A stretch of 64,000 nucleotides of DNA from Taxawa tesnikishii (nom. ined.) (Eukaryota > Ascomycota > Dothideomycetes > Dothideales). This document shows, piece by piece, positions 11,604 through 22,545 of the stretch; position 1 is the stretch's first letter, and each line of letters starts with the position of its first letter. The translations under genes and the position numbers were made by a program. The notes under the pieces are model-generated. The model saw nothing but the letters and a program-made list of their open reading frames with translations. It did no database searches and had not been told where the DNA came from. The stretch lies in assembly GCA_030247885.1 (NCBI GenBank), contig JAPDRO010000005.1, positions 1,054,001 to 1,118,000 of the forward strand. Reading direction: 5' to 3'.

Positions 11604-13178
11604 TTACCTTGCCGCCGTCCTCGACGCCTTCACATTGCCACCGTTCCCACCCTTCCTCTCCAACTGCGGCGAAGTGCCTCTGCTACCACCACCAACGTTA
11701 CTACTTGCCGCACTCGTCATGCTCTTGCGGCGTATGACCTCCTGCTCAGCCTTCTCTACAGCTCTCCGTTTCCTCTCTTTATCACTCAGTGCAGGGCTCC
11801 TCTTCCGCTGCTTCCCTTACTGCTGGCCCGACTCCTCGGCACGTTCGTCTGTTGTTGTCTGACCCCTTGTTGCTGCAACGCCTCGCTCGATCTGCCTTTC
11901 TGCGACCCAGACGACGTCGGGGGAATGCCACCAAGTTCCCGGAGGCAGTGGCAGGAGCCGTCAATGGCGAGCCCACAAGCGTAGTAGTACTGCGCCCCTC
12001 TGTTCCATTCTCCTCCGGTGTCCGCGGTAGAGGCCGCTCGGCCCCTCTGCCCCCTGCGCTAGGACTTAGTGTCCCGCTTCTTGCTCTCCCGGCCCGGCCC
12101 TGGCCCCGGCCCCCGCCACCACTGCCTTGGCCCTGCGCTTCCCTCCTCAGCGTCGTCCCAGCCGACGACGAGGGCGTCCGACTCGCCTCGCTCGTGCCAC
12201 GTCTGGCTATCCCGCCTAAAGCGCGTACAAGCCCTGCTGCGTCCTCGAATTCGGCGTCGTCCATGCCCTCGGGAGCGGCGTAGACGTCCCTGATCGCGGT
12301 TTTCGCCACTTGACGTGCGGTCTCTTCTTCCCGTGCGCAGTCCCACAGGAAGGCGGCGTACTCGAGCTGTACGGAAAGACGCAAGGGATCGGATCCTGGG
12401 AGCAGTTTGGTCGCGAGAGATGCGGCATTGGCGAGGTAGGTGCGCGCTGCAGGGACAAAGTTGAGCGGAGGCAGGAGGTATGAAGCGGAAGAAGGGGGTG
12501 ATGGTGGTCCGGTCCGTGGTATGTTGAGGCCAGGCGGCAAGCGGGTTGGTGTGCGGTGGCGTGGAGGCGTCGCTATAGAAGGGAGTGGCGGGACCGGGTA
12601 GGAAGGTGGTGGAGTCTGTGCTGGTCCGCCCATCGCAAATGGATTGGTGATGTAGGAAGCGTCGGAGGTATACGAGGGGATGGGATCGCGAAATGCGGAC
12701 TTGTTGTCCCTAGAGCGTGTCTGTTGCGCGGACGGTTGGCGTGTCTGGCCGTTACCTGCTCGGGGGTGAGTGGTGTCCCCGCACCTGTTTTGCTGGCGGA
12801 TGTTACGGGACTCAGCTGGCCAACTGGTGGATGGTTGTGAAAGAGACAGAAGACGTGGTAGAACGACGCGCGTAACTTCGCGGCCATGACGCGGCATTCC
12901 GGGCCCTGTTCGCCGTCCTGACAATATGGGAGGATGTAGACTTCTGTTATTGAGAGACCCTCGCGCGAAAGCCATATTATATGATGATACAGTTGAACGG
13001 ACTTGGTGTCGCGGGAGGTATCGAGCTTACGGAGCTTTCGAGCTCGAAATAGTTTGCGCGAAAGAAGGACGGATAGACCCAGAGTCTGATAGAGGCAGGA
13101 GGAGAGAAGTGGATTCGAAGCGGCGGCCTGCTTGCATAGACGACCCAAGATCTTCTGGTCGATATCTGAGGCGGCCAT
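11604..13178 (-). CDS. Divergent 14-3-3-like protein with long Pro/Ser tail
   Basis: The first exon (13178-12756) encodes an all-helical N-terminus MAASDIDQKILGRLCKQAAA, then LSVLLSRKLFRARKLRKLDT, YHHIIWLSREGLSITEVYIL and RVMAAKLRASFYHVFCLFHN. This matches a filamentous-fungal branch of 14-3-3-like proteins, not the canonical BMH1/2 type. A Pro-rich insert of about 90 residues follows, then helical VPAARTYLANAASLATKLLP and LSVQLEYAAFLWDCAREEET, with DDAEFEDAAGLVRALGGI. The intron starts at 12755. The acceptor is either 12721 (35 bp, very short) or a later AG giving 56 bp, and both keep frame. The C-terminus is unclear: a family-like tail (LSDKERKRRAVEKAEQEVIR, then RKSMTSAASSNVGGGSRGTS) ends at TAA 11606-11604 in another frame, so a second intron or frame error must lie near 11800-11950. 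Phosphopeptide binding is inferred, not shown. Confidence 0.72.
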
Positions 13179-13228
13179 TTGACCTCTCTTTTAGGATCCG
13201 TGGTATCAAGCGGGTGTCCCCAGATGAG

Positions 13229-13774
13229 CTAGACTCTCGGTGATAGTCTGGCAGTTGGTGGTCTTCGTGGAGTCCTTCCAGACGTGTTTTCCAGGAGAGG
13301 GCTTGGTCTTCTGTAAAGTAGAGGAAGACCCGTACACTTGGAGGTGAGGTGAGGGTGATGATGCCAGGTCGTGAGGAGGTTGGCTAGGCCGGGGAGAAAT
13401 TCGAGGAAGCGCTTGGGTTCAAGATTAAGGCGGACCGTGTTGAACATGTACAGCCAATGGTAAGTGAAATGGATTACGCGCGCTGGGTATAGTAACGAAA
13501 TGCAGCCCAGGATACAGTTACAGAACGATCACCAGACGCCAAACTGGAAAGACGTATTGTACAGAACCTGGAACGTAGTTAGCTAGAGATCAAGAGATGG
13601 CTGTCTAGATATCCATCACAATGGATCCTTACCGGTGGGGTGAGGGTACAGGGTGATGAAATGGTCGCGAGTCACGTTCTTATTCGTCGAGAGGAACTGG
13701 ACTTTAGCCAATGAATGTCTGTGGGTCAGGGCAGAGGGCAAGATGACCTCAAATGATAGCGTGGCTTCGTTCAA
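13229..13774 (-). CDS. Unrecognised spliced reading frames, gene model unresolved
   Basis: Several protein-like stretches lie on this strand between the 14-3-3-like gene and 13.8 kb. Exon 13774-13633 (SFEVILPSALTHRHSLAKVQ onward to HFITLYPHPTG) splices through a GTAAGG donor and a GCTAAC-type branch site to 13567-13518 (SVQYVFPVWRLVIVL, stop). Farther down, 13447-13340 reads MFNTVRLNLEPKRFLEFLPG, and a different frame continues GIITLTSPPSVRVFLYFTED and LSWKTRLEGLHEDHQLPDYH to about 13240. The two parts may be one gene carrying frame errors, or two small genes. I do not recognise the family and found no clear start codon. Overlap of the last frame with the 14-3-3-like start shows the model is incomplete. 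Confidence 0.35.
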
Positions 13775-13799
13775 TCGTCACTCGTTAAAGTCGTGGTTC

Positions 13800-15260
13800 A
13801 ATGGCTACTGCGCTGTCATGTTCCGCTTGCAATGTGTTGGCCGCAATGCGCAGAGAAGGTGACCCACGGAGCGCAGGCAGCGGCCTTGGAGCTTGCAGCA
13901 GTTCCAACGCAGTTGTAGCTCAAGGCACGTACTCCGGCTCCTCAAGTGCGCATGGGCAGTCCGCGCAGCGCCTGGGAAAGAAGGATTCCTTCTGCTTCTT
14001 GTTTCTCTAGAGCGGCGCGCTTGCTTGCGTGGTTGGTTGCTTCCCTATCTCCCGGAATCCGAGCACGGATGGGCAGCAAACACCATTGACAGCGTTGACA
14101 GTGCGCACAGCATAGCAGAAGAAGCAAGAGGGAAGAAAGAAGGTCGGAGCGATTGAGAGAGGTGCAACAAATCTAACTGCCGGCTACCTGCATTGGGCTC
14201 CATCCATCTAGGCGGTGCTACGTGTTCGACCTCGCTAATCCTTTACAGCACACTACCCGCACCGCCGCCATGTCCGGAGCCCAAAGACAGCCATGGTAAT
14301 CCTCTGCGCTGACGTCGGAATGCCAGATCTCTGCTCCGCACAGGCCTGTAGCCGGTAGCTGGTAGCTGGTAGCTGGTAGCTGATGGCTGGTGAGCCGGGC
14401 AGCATCGAGAACAGTGCAGTGCCCCGTCTGAGACATGTTTGCATGGACGAAGCTGTCGTGGCTGCATCCTGCATCTGTGCGTCCAAAGTCAATTCTCGCT
14501 TCTCGGCCCAACCCAACCCAAGCCACTAATCTAATAGTCGATTAACAGCCGATTTCCATGATTTCTGTGCACCACCCAACTCTTCCCTCATCCTGTCCGT
14601 AACGTCTTTATAGACACCCTCCATCGCGTCACTTCAGCCTGGTCTTGACTGGCACGTCGAGCTCAGATGACAACTGCCGTCACGATCTTTTCTCCACCGG
14701 TCCATCAGAGCAACCCGCTTACCTGGGCGCATCCCGTCGGACCCCTGCGAGAGCATTGAAGCACGTCTGCCCAAAGCTAACTCGCATCATCCTGGCAAGC
14801 AACATGCAATACCATTTGTTCTACTATTGACTGTTCTGCTACTCTGTACCTCGTCCTGCCTTTTCGGTTCATGCCCAGCACAGAAGCTCGTGATCTCCGC
14901 AAGCGCAATGCAGGCAGCTCGTTCCTGGTTCCTTACAGAGGGGTGGGTGTGAGAGTGGTCCGTGTTTAGACCGATTGATTGCAGCCTTTACTCTACGGTG
15001 CATGAACACGCGTAGAGTATCCACCGACATGCATGAGCGCTGCTTACACTAAACCGGCCATTCGAATAGGCGGTGAAGCCTCGCTCTGATTGGCTGGACA
15101 AGCGCGAGTACTCGATACGCGCTACATGGCCTCTATCAAGTTGTGCCAAAGGTAGGGTGGCATGTTCCTATAGTCTCTCAGCCCATTCTGCAAGACCATG
15201 TCCAGATATTCTTCCGTCTTATCTCTCTTTCTACAGCGATCTGCATGCTGCTAGGCGGAG
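13800..15260. other. Intergenic, no gene seen
   Basis: About 1.5 kb with only short unsupported open frames on either strand. One short tandem repeat lies inside (about 14351-14391). Confidence 0.45.
14351..14391. repeat. Short tandem repeat, unit GGTAGCT
   Basis: Four near-perfect copies of a 7-base unit, followed by a degenerate fifth. No function is suggested. Confidence 0.85.
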
Positions 15261-16295
15261 ATGCAGAAACGACTTGAAGCTGGCATGACGGACCCGACCC
15301 ATTTCATCACCGGTCTTTCAAAGGTCGACTTTCATGTGCATCTGGAAGGCACCCTGGAGCCAGCGCTCACCCGTGCACTTGCACTACTAAACAACCCCCG
15401 ATTCCGGCTTGAGGCCAAGATGGCACGCCACTGCATATTCACGACTTGACTTCATCCCTAGCGGTCTATTTCCCACGTCTCGTAGTCTTGCCCCGGGAAC
15501 AAGATCTCTTCGACCTGACGTATGCATACCTTACAAAAGTCCATTCCCAAGGCGTGGCCCACGTGGAAACGTTCTTCGATCCACAAGCACATACAAGACG
15601 CGGGGTGCCCTTCTCAACGGTGATCGGAGGTTATCGCCAGGCTATCGTGAGGGCGGAACGGGAGCTCGGTATCTCTGCTTCCTTGATCACGTGCTTACTC
15701 CGAGATGTCAACCCGGATTGGGCCATGGATAGCCCGACGCAAGCACTGCTCTACAAGCAATGGATAACCGAAGTAGGTTTGGACCGAAACGAGCAGGACA
15801 ACCCGCCAGAAAAGTTCGCCGCCGTCCTTGCGAGGTCACATCAGGAAGGATTCTTTCTGACCCTGCATTGCGACATTGATCAAGAGAATTCCATTGACCG
15901 TATTCGACGGGCGCTGGAGATCATCGATGGACCGTCTGAATTATGGGACGAACACCGTGGAAAATGGGGCCCTCGTCAGTTTCGTGAAGCACAAGGGGAT
16001 ATGTCTGACTTGTTGTCCGACCTCCAACTCCTTCGTTGTGGCGGACTGGCAGCATCTCGACATCTCACACCTTTTCGGACAAGCGGTGAAGGTCACCATA
16101 AAATTTGCCGATCCATCTTCGATGTGCGGTTACGTTGATGAGAATCTCGAGACATTGCGGGAGGGTGGCTTCTCGAACGCCAATCTCGTTCAGCTGCAGC
16201 GGAACACCTCCGAGATCTCATGGGTCTTATCGACGAAGAGGGACCGGTTCTTGACCGTGCTCGAGGACTATGCGAGAGGGCATGAAAAACAGTAG
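15261..16295 (+). pseudogene. Damaged adenosine deaminase-family gene
   Basis: Belongs to the adenosine/adenine deaminase metal-hydrolase family. Visible parts are the metal-binding strand KVDFHVHLEGTLEP (from ATG 15285, or 15261 for a longer start), HDLTSSLAVYFPRL, FDLTYAYLTKVHSQGVAHVE, FFDPQAHTRRGVPFSTVIGG, LTLHCDIDQENS, NTVENGALVSFVKHKGICLT, CCPTSNSF and VDENLETLREGGFSN. The pieces lie in three successive frames, breaking near 15438 and 15925. Key residues are also changed: the DHGxN motif that carries the catalytic His reads NYGTN, and the NSDDP motif with a metal-ligand Asp reads KFADP. The frame breaks could be assembly errors like those in neighbouring genes, but the residue losses are substitutions, so the product is probably inactive or no longer a deaminase. 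The alternative is a pseudoenzyme under selection. Confidence 0.7.
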
Positions 16296-17432
16296 AGTCC
16301 TTCGCAGTCAAGAGGGCGAGCTACAGCGGTTGAGTTCGGAGCTCTAAGCAAGGATGAACGTGAACAATACTGGTGCAAGATAGACCGGATACTTCTACGC
16401 ATCCGCGAGCATACGCTTAGGCTGTCGTATCGCCAACAATCCTCAAAGGTTTCAAGGCGAAATTTCATAACACGGCTGCGGTGACTGGCTCCGTCGTTTG
16501 TTCGGACTCATAATCGCACCCTGCGGCTACCTGCATTGGCGCTGCATCTCTGAATTTGCTCCCTCGGTACGTTTTCAAGGTGCATCTATCCGACAAATTG
16601 TCAGCAGACAAGACATATCACATCCTGGACGTCGTTCTCAAAGCCTTCCTGACTTCCAAAAAGAGAGGAAAGACGCGGTCTGACAGATATACCATGTCCC
16701 CTTTGTCGGGCCGAACTTGTTTGCTGGTCGGGACGTGCTTCCCCGTGGTTCGTGCCGAACTTCGTTAAGTTACAACATATATCGCCCCGATGCATCAACA
16801 CGCATCAGGCTTGTTCTCTGCATACACCCTGCCTTCCTCGCGCCTCTTGGCGTTACATGTTTTGTAAGCCTTGCGTCGTACTCTTGCAGATCCTCGCACC
16901 TCAATTTCAGTTTGCTTCTTTGTCTCTATACCACCTCTCGAGCAAGGGAAGGCTGTCCAGCCCATATCGATGCTCCAACGACACTGTCGGAAGCGAAGAC
17001 TGGCTGCATGGCGGGAGGAAGCGTGACGAAACTGTCACCCTCGACAGCAGAGCCCAGCAATGGCTGACAAAACGGAGAAACACGACATGGAACTGACGAG
17101 GCTGCGTTGGGAAGGGGGTACTGTTTATAAGAGCACTTTGGGTGGCACATGTGGACAACCATTCCCCTCAACTCCTACCATCTACGCAAACAATCACCTC
17201 GACCATCTGACTGCCTGAGCCAATTTCGGAGACTGCACCGCGTCGCAAGGTTATCCTCGCACCATCATACACAACATCCAGTCATCCATCAGATCCAAAC
17301 ACCCCCGTGACCGGTTGTCAACCATTCTATCCACATCACCCATCACCCCATCACCCCAACCAACCAACCAACCAAACCGGTTCGTCCAGCAAACACCCAG
17401 CCATCACGGCAGCAGTCCCGCGGAGTCTCGCA
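16296..17432. other. Intergenic, no gene seen
   Basis: Contains only short, unsupported open frames. A run of repeated CCAACC and ATCACCC motifs just upstream of 17400 is pyrimidine-rich, as often found before fungal start sites, and may be the leader of the small gene that follows. Confidence 0.45.
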
Positions 17433-17678
17433 ATGTGCAAGTACTACGCCCACACGCACCCCTGCGGCCATACAAAGACCGTCTTCGCCTCCTTCTGCCC
17501 GTCCGCGGCACTGGTCCAGCGCGCGTGCGCCATGGGCGGCGATATCTGGGCCACGCTGAGGCTCGAGACCGACTGTCCCGCCTGCTACGAGCCGCCCGCG
17601 GCCGCGCTCAGGAAGGCAAAGAAGGGTAAGGGTAAGGGTGCGAGTGCGGAGGTGGGGGTGGGGAGGATCAGGCGCTGA
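17433..17678 (+). CDS. Small Cys/His-rich fungal protein, function unknown
   Basis: An 81-residue protein from ATG 17433. A Cys/His pattern runs through the first two thirds: MCKYYAHTHPCGHTKTVFAS, FCPSAALVQRACAMGGDIWA and LETDCPACYEPP. Spacing such as C-x7-C-x-H and C-x2-C suggests one or two bound zinc ions. Small proteins starting MCKY...HPCGH are common in filamentous fungi, but I know of no assigned function. The tail is basic (KAKKGKGKG). I chose this start because the longer open frame upstream (from 17307) encodes only a low-complexity Pro/His/Asn stretch that looks like leader sequence. No frame defect. Confidence 0.65.
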   Translation: MCKYYAHTHPCGHTKTVFASFCPSAALVQRACAMGGDIWATLRLETDCPACYEPPAAALRKAKKGKGKGASAEVGVGRIRR

Positions 17679-18285
17679 TGGAGCGGAGGGTGAGGGGGTT
17701 TTGTTGCATATTGGAAAGGGCGGAGGTTTTGGGGGAAAGAGGGTTGGGGGGGGGGGGGGGAACCTCCATGGGGAGAAATCTGGGCGTTGTTGGTGATGCC
17801 GGCGCACTGTAAGTTGTGCTCGCTTGGACAGGGAAGGACTGGGGAAAGCTGTGACGATATGGATTCCGAGGCTACGCGAAGGAAGGCGGCGAGCTGTGAC
17901 TAAATGCTTCTGCCGTGACGGCGAGCACCTACCACACGTAAGCAACATCGATGTATACAACTGAAGCATTCTCTGGAACCGAGACGAGATCAGGGCGGAC
18001 TTCATATCCGATTCGTCAGGGTGCCTTTGCAGCTTGTACCATTCAAGTCCTCTCTTTGACGCTGCCTAATCTTAGCGATGCTCTTGTATATCAACCAACC
18101 GGATATCGTACAAACCTGTCCACGAGAACAAAGAGGTTAGAGCATCAAACTCTCGCAACAACAAACGGCAAAGTCCTTACAGAGCAGGGTCCAGTGCAAC
18201 ATCTGTATACAACGGGTCATGCAAAGTGGTATCCATCTATATCTTCTCTCATATCCGAATCCTTTCCCTTGCCCTCTTACGCATC
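17679..18285. other. Intergenic with a G15 run
   Basis: No gene seen. It contains a run of 15 G at 17746-17760. Confidence 0.5.
17746..17760. repeat. Homopolymer G15
   Basis: Uninterrupted run of 15 G in a G-rich 3' flank. Confidence 0.9.
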
Positions 18286-19298
18286 TCACGCCGCCTTCTG
18301 CGCCGACTTGACGCTCACACTCCCATCCTGGTTTCCAAAGTATGCCGCCACGGGCTTCTGCCCCCTTGTCCGCCCTCAGCCTGAGTCTGGTAGCCGTCCT
18401 TGCCGAAGAACAAGCCCACCTCCAGAACGCCCGTGATGGCCTTGATCTTGCCCGCCAGCGTCGCGACGTCCCAGACGCCGTCCTTGCCGCTCCCGTCCTT
18501 GCCGGCGGCGACGTCGGATTGGGTGAGCAGCTGCTTGAAGGGCGCGTCGATGATGTAGAAGCCCTGGTCGGTCTGCACGGGGCCGGTTTTGGCGAGGGTG
18601 TGTTCGCGGAGGATGGGATTGACGGAGCCGAGGAGCTTGAGTTGGCGCATTGCGGTTGCGTGAGCGATGGGGGCGACTTCGATGGGGATGGCGGGCCATT
18701 TCGTTATCAGGCGAGATTGGTTTTTGCGGTAGTCTAGAGAAGGGGGGCGATTAGTTGAGCGATTGGGACTCGAGCGTACGGAGAGTGCGGGGAGGAGGAG
18801 TGTGGAAACGGAGTAGGATTTGGGTGTTGGGAGCAAGGAGGAGATATGATAACGCACCAGCTATGCAAATGAACTTCTTCGCTCGGGTCGCAACCAGCTT
18901 CTCCTGGAACAAACATGCGCCGCCGCCCTTGATGCAGTTGAGCTCATCGTCGACTTCGTCGGCACCGTCGAAAGCGACGTCCAACAAGACGTCTTCCGGC
19001 AAGCTGTCGAAGGCAATTGGCATCAAGCCTGCCGTCTCGATGACTTTCCGCGATTGAAATCCCGTCGGCACGAAGAAGATGGGTCCATTGGGTGGGGGTT
19101 CTTGACCAGGTGCTCCTTGATCGCTTCCACGCCGTAAATGATGGTGCTGCCGGAGCCGATTCCAACGAAACGGAAGCTGCTGTCGAAATGCTCGGCCACG
19201 GCCCGGTATGCGGCTTCCCGCTTGGCGGCTTCAATGGGATCGTGTTCTGCTGCGGCAGTCGAGGCTACGCTGGTGGGCTTGATTCCTGCAGCGGACAT
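18286..19298 (-). CDS. RKI1: Ribose-5-phosphate isomerase A
   Basis: Interconverts ribose-5-phosphate and ribulose-5-phosphate in the cytosolic non-oxidative pentose phosphate pathway. Exons 19298-18858 and 18733-18286 are joined by a 124 bp phase 1 intron (FICIA then DYRKNQSRL). Family motifs in order: [20 protein letters not shown] (phosphate loop), [37 protein letters not shown] (catalytic Asp pair), [17 protein letters not shown] (catalytic Glu and Lys), the C-terminal domain and the end [18 protein letters not shown]. As written the frame breaks twice: at GGG 19081-19083 before FVPTGFQ, and at CCCCC 18361-18365 before the end. One added base at each restores an ordinary full-length isomerase of about 296 residues. 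The gene is essential in yeast, so both breaks are more likely errors than real mutations. Confidence 0.92.
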
Positions 19299-20094
19299 GG
19301 TGCGGACGGAGAGGTATGAAAGAAGTAGAAGAGAAGGGCGGAAAGGGTAGAGGCGGGACGTTGTTGGGCTGCTAGCAAATGTCCGGAGGAGTCGTGTAGC
19401 GGGCCGCAGGGCGTTGAAGCTTTGCGGAAGAACTGGGTGAGTCTGAGTCTTAACATGTACAGTAGAGGGTCAAACCAATTGGTGTTTCCTGGTCCTACCT
19501 GAGCGCATATAAACAGTGGAGTGAACGGAAGCAGGCGGGTATACCGTGGTCTTATAAATCGGCTATCAACGCAAGAGTTGACGGGCCAGGCACAGTTGCT
19601 AGTGTATGCTAAGAGGGTGTCTCGCGGGTAATTTGACCGGCTCGTTTGTCCTGCTGCATGATGGACGAACCGGTCATCGTCTTCTCCTTCTTCTCCTTCT
19701 TCTTCTTCTACTTCGGCGTGCTTGGCGTGCTTGGTGGGGGTGGCTGGTGGCTGCATGCCTACATCTGCGGTGGGAAAAGGAAGTCGCCGGCGCGCTTTGC
19801 TCACTTTGCTGTGGCTGTGGCAGTGGCAGTGCCCGTGCCTGCCCTGCTGCCCTGCTGCCTTGCTGCTGCCTTGCTGCTGCCTTGCTGCTGCCTTGCTGCT
19901 GCCTTGCTGCTGCCTTGCTGCCTCAAGGGGTAGGGTGTGGGGTTTGTGCTATCGATAAAGTCGCGGGCGGCTAAATCTCCAATTCGATGACGGAGACGCG
20001 TCGAGCGCTTCCACCCTGTACACGCAGTCAACTCTATTCACCCAGTCAAGCAGTCGACTTTGGTTCACGCAGTACTGCAACACGACAAGGAACA
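19299..20094. other. Intergenic, divergent promoter region with a minisatellite
   Basis: Lies between the divergent RKI1 and ULA1 genes. Low-complexity CTTCTTCTTC tracts occur near 19680-19720 and an 11 bp minisatellite at 19841-19922. Open frames across these repeats (Leu/Ala/Cys-rich) are products of the repeats. Confidence 0.55.
19841..19922. repeat. Minisatellite, 11 bp unit CCTTGCTGCTG
   Basis: About seven tandem copies of an 11-base unit, with diverged copies at the left end. It lies in the region between RKI1 and ULA1. Confidence 0.9.
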
Positions 20095-21927
20095 ATGGCA
20101 GCTGCACGAGAACTCACACCCCTCCGCTTCACGCCGGCCCGACGTCCAAGGAGAAGAAGTACGACAGACAACTCCGTCTGTGGGCCGCCAGCGGTCAGGC
20201 TGCCCTAGAACAAGCTCATATCCTCCTCATCAACAACGGCCCAGGAGTTGCCGGTGTCGAAACCCTCAAGAACTTGGTCCTTCCAGGCGTCGGAACCTTC
20301 ACTATCCTCGACTCTGCTCTTGTCTCCGAAGCAGACCTGGGCGTCAACTTCTTCCTCGACGACACCTGCCTGGGCGGTTTCAGAGGAGAGCACACCTGTA
20401 AATTGCTGCAAGAGCTGAACCCGGATGTCAGAGGATACTGCATCACAGAGGTACGTTGGAGTGCCAATTGGTAGGAATGCTGAGGCTTACAAGCCTAGCC
20501 ACTGGAATCCTTCCTCGCCAGGGACGGGGCATTCACGCCCTACACTCTCATCATCGTCGCCGCTCCGATCCATCCAGACCAACTCCACTTGATCCGGGAC
20601 TATGCCGAGCAGCTCAAGATTCCCGTCTTCTATACACACTGTGTCGGCTACTACTCACACTTCTCCCTTCTCCTTCCACCTGCCTTCCCTATCATCGATA
20701 CACATCCCGACCCAGCCTCTACGACTGATCTCCGTCTACTCAAGCCATGGCCACAGCTTAGCAAATTCGCAAAGGAAAAGACCTCTAACCTAAGCGGGCT
20801 CTCGGCCCACGACTTAGGCCACATTCCATACGTGTTACTTCTCCTCCATTTCCTCGACGAATGGCGATCCTCACACGACGGCGCCGTACCCTCAACCTAC
20901 CAAGAGAAGACTGCGTTTCGAGACATGGTACGCGAAGCCGGTCCAGTTGATGAAGAGAACTTCGCCGAAGCCGTCGGCGCCGTCCTCAAATCCTTAAACC
21001 CGTCCACCGCCTGCTCCTCCGCCCTTGCCGTCCTCAACGCCCCGGAAGCACAAAACCTTACCCCGACATCCGCCTCCTTCTGGTACATCGCGCACGCAAT
21101 CTACCAATTCTACGAATCACACGGCGAGCTTCCCTCCCTGGTGCCGTGCCGGACATGAAAGCACAGAGCTCCGACTACATCACCCTACAAAACATTTACA
21201 AGAGCAGAGCGCGGCACGACTTCTCCACCGTGCTGTCGACCGTGCGTGAGCTCGAGAAGAAGATCGGCAAGGCAGAGACCGAGCTCATTGACGAAAAGGA
21301 GGTTGAGGCGTTCTGCAAGGGCGCTGCGCACATCAAGCTCGTGCGCGGCCGTCCGTTCTTGATCCCACGTCCGCAGCAGCGTCTGCAGGCGGACAAAGGC
21401 ACTGCCAAGGCGGCTGTGGAGGCGATGAACCTGGCCTTGGCGATGGGCGACAACGGTGTCTTCCTGTGGATTGCGTTCCTGGCTTGGGACTCGTTCGCGG
21501 GCGCGCACGAGCTCGATGGGCTGGGCGGTGCGCAGAGGGCGCCTGGAATGAGGGATGGAGAGGTCGACGCCGATGCGGAGAAAATGGTCAGCATCGCGCA
21601 CACGATCGTTGACGATCTGATCAACGATGCCGGCACGTTCATCGAGGAACCGGAGTACGGAAGCATCAAAGAGGAGGTGGCCACCATCTGCCGGGAGCTG
21701 TCAGTCTTCTCGTTTCCCCGAAATCGCGTTCTTTGGTTGTTACAGGCGCTGACGCGTGCTACTACAGGACTCGTGCGGGCGGCGCGGAATTGCACAACCT
21801 CGCCGCGTTGACCGGTGGTATGCTGGCCCAGGAAGTCATCAAGGTCATCACGAAGCAATACGTGCCCGTCGACAACACGTGCGTCTTTGACGGTATCACC
21901 AGCAAGAGCGCCGTCCTGCGTTTGTAA
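20095..21927 (+). CDS. ULA1: NEDD8-activating enzyme E1 regulatory subunit (Ula1/NAE1)
   Basis: Pairs with Uba3 to activate Rub1/NEDD8 for cullin neddylation. Exons 20095-20450, 20499-21699 and 21768-21927, with introns of 48 and 68 bp. Family features: KEKKYDRQLRLWAASGQAAL at the start, an adenylation-like fold ILLINNGPGVAGVETLKNLV, VLPGVGTFTILDSALVSEAD, FFLDDTCLGGFRGEHTCKLL, and the C-terminal AGGAELHNLAALTGGMLAQE and VFDGITSKSAVLRL. The regulatory subunit normally lacks the catalytic Cys, and none is evident. The frame breaks twice as written, at CCC 20138-20140 (before KEKKYDRQ) and at CCC 21136-21138 (between SHGELPS and PGAVPDMKAQS). One added C at each gives a continuous protein of about 572 residues, close to the usual length. 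Confidence 0.92.
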
Positions 21928-22545
21928 GGCTGGGCGCGGCCACGGTGTTCCTGCTGAGGTGAGGAAAGTTGGGTGGATGGAGTCGACGAACCTGCCTCCT
22001 GTCTACATCCTGGAATGGCGTTCAAGCATCTGGTTTGCTGGATGAGAAGTAGACGGATTTTAATCAAAGGCATAGCGCGGCGTTTTTTTCCCTTTCTGTG
22101 TATCGGGTCTCGTCTACTGAGGTAAGAAAAGCATGGAAGAGCGGTCCTGCTGAGGAGGAAGTCTGAGTCAGACGTCGAGGGTTTTGAAGATGATGGCTAT
22201 ATGAAAGACGAGTCTGCGTATGGATCCTGACTTGTTAAATCTCTTTTGCCATTCCCGTCGACGGTGGGAGCAGCACTACGTTCACTTCAGGTCAGGCTGT
22301 CTTCATGGTCCCATTGACGATATCAGCCAGTGCCGTTCGCCAGAGGGGGCCATGTACAAACTGTATCACAGACGTCAACGAACGCTCGAGAGTCTCGGCG
22401 CCCTTCCTCTGCCTCCAAGAACGTCCTTCCCCTTCTCGAGTCCAGCATGCTTTTTACCGCTTTCCGGGCAAGCCCAATAGCGGCGAATGTCCATCCGCGA
22501 GCAACCTGGGGGGCGGGTTTCCAATTGTCCCCGGCCCCCTTGCCA
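21928..22545. other. Intergenic between convergent genes
   Basis: 3' flanks of ULA1 and the tubulin cofactor D gene. Nothing else seen. Confidence 0.5.

Noticed and set aside
19606-19974. Leu/Ala/Cys-rich open frames across the minisatellite
   Set aside because: They are translations of an 11 bp tandem repeat, which is open in all frames.
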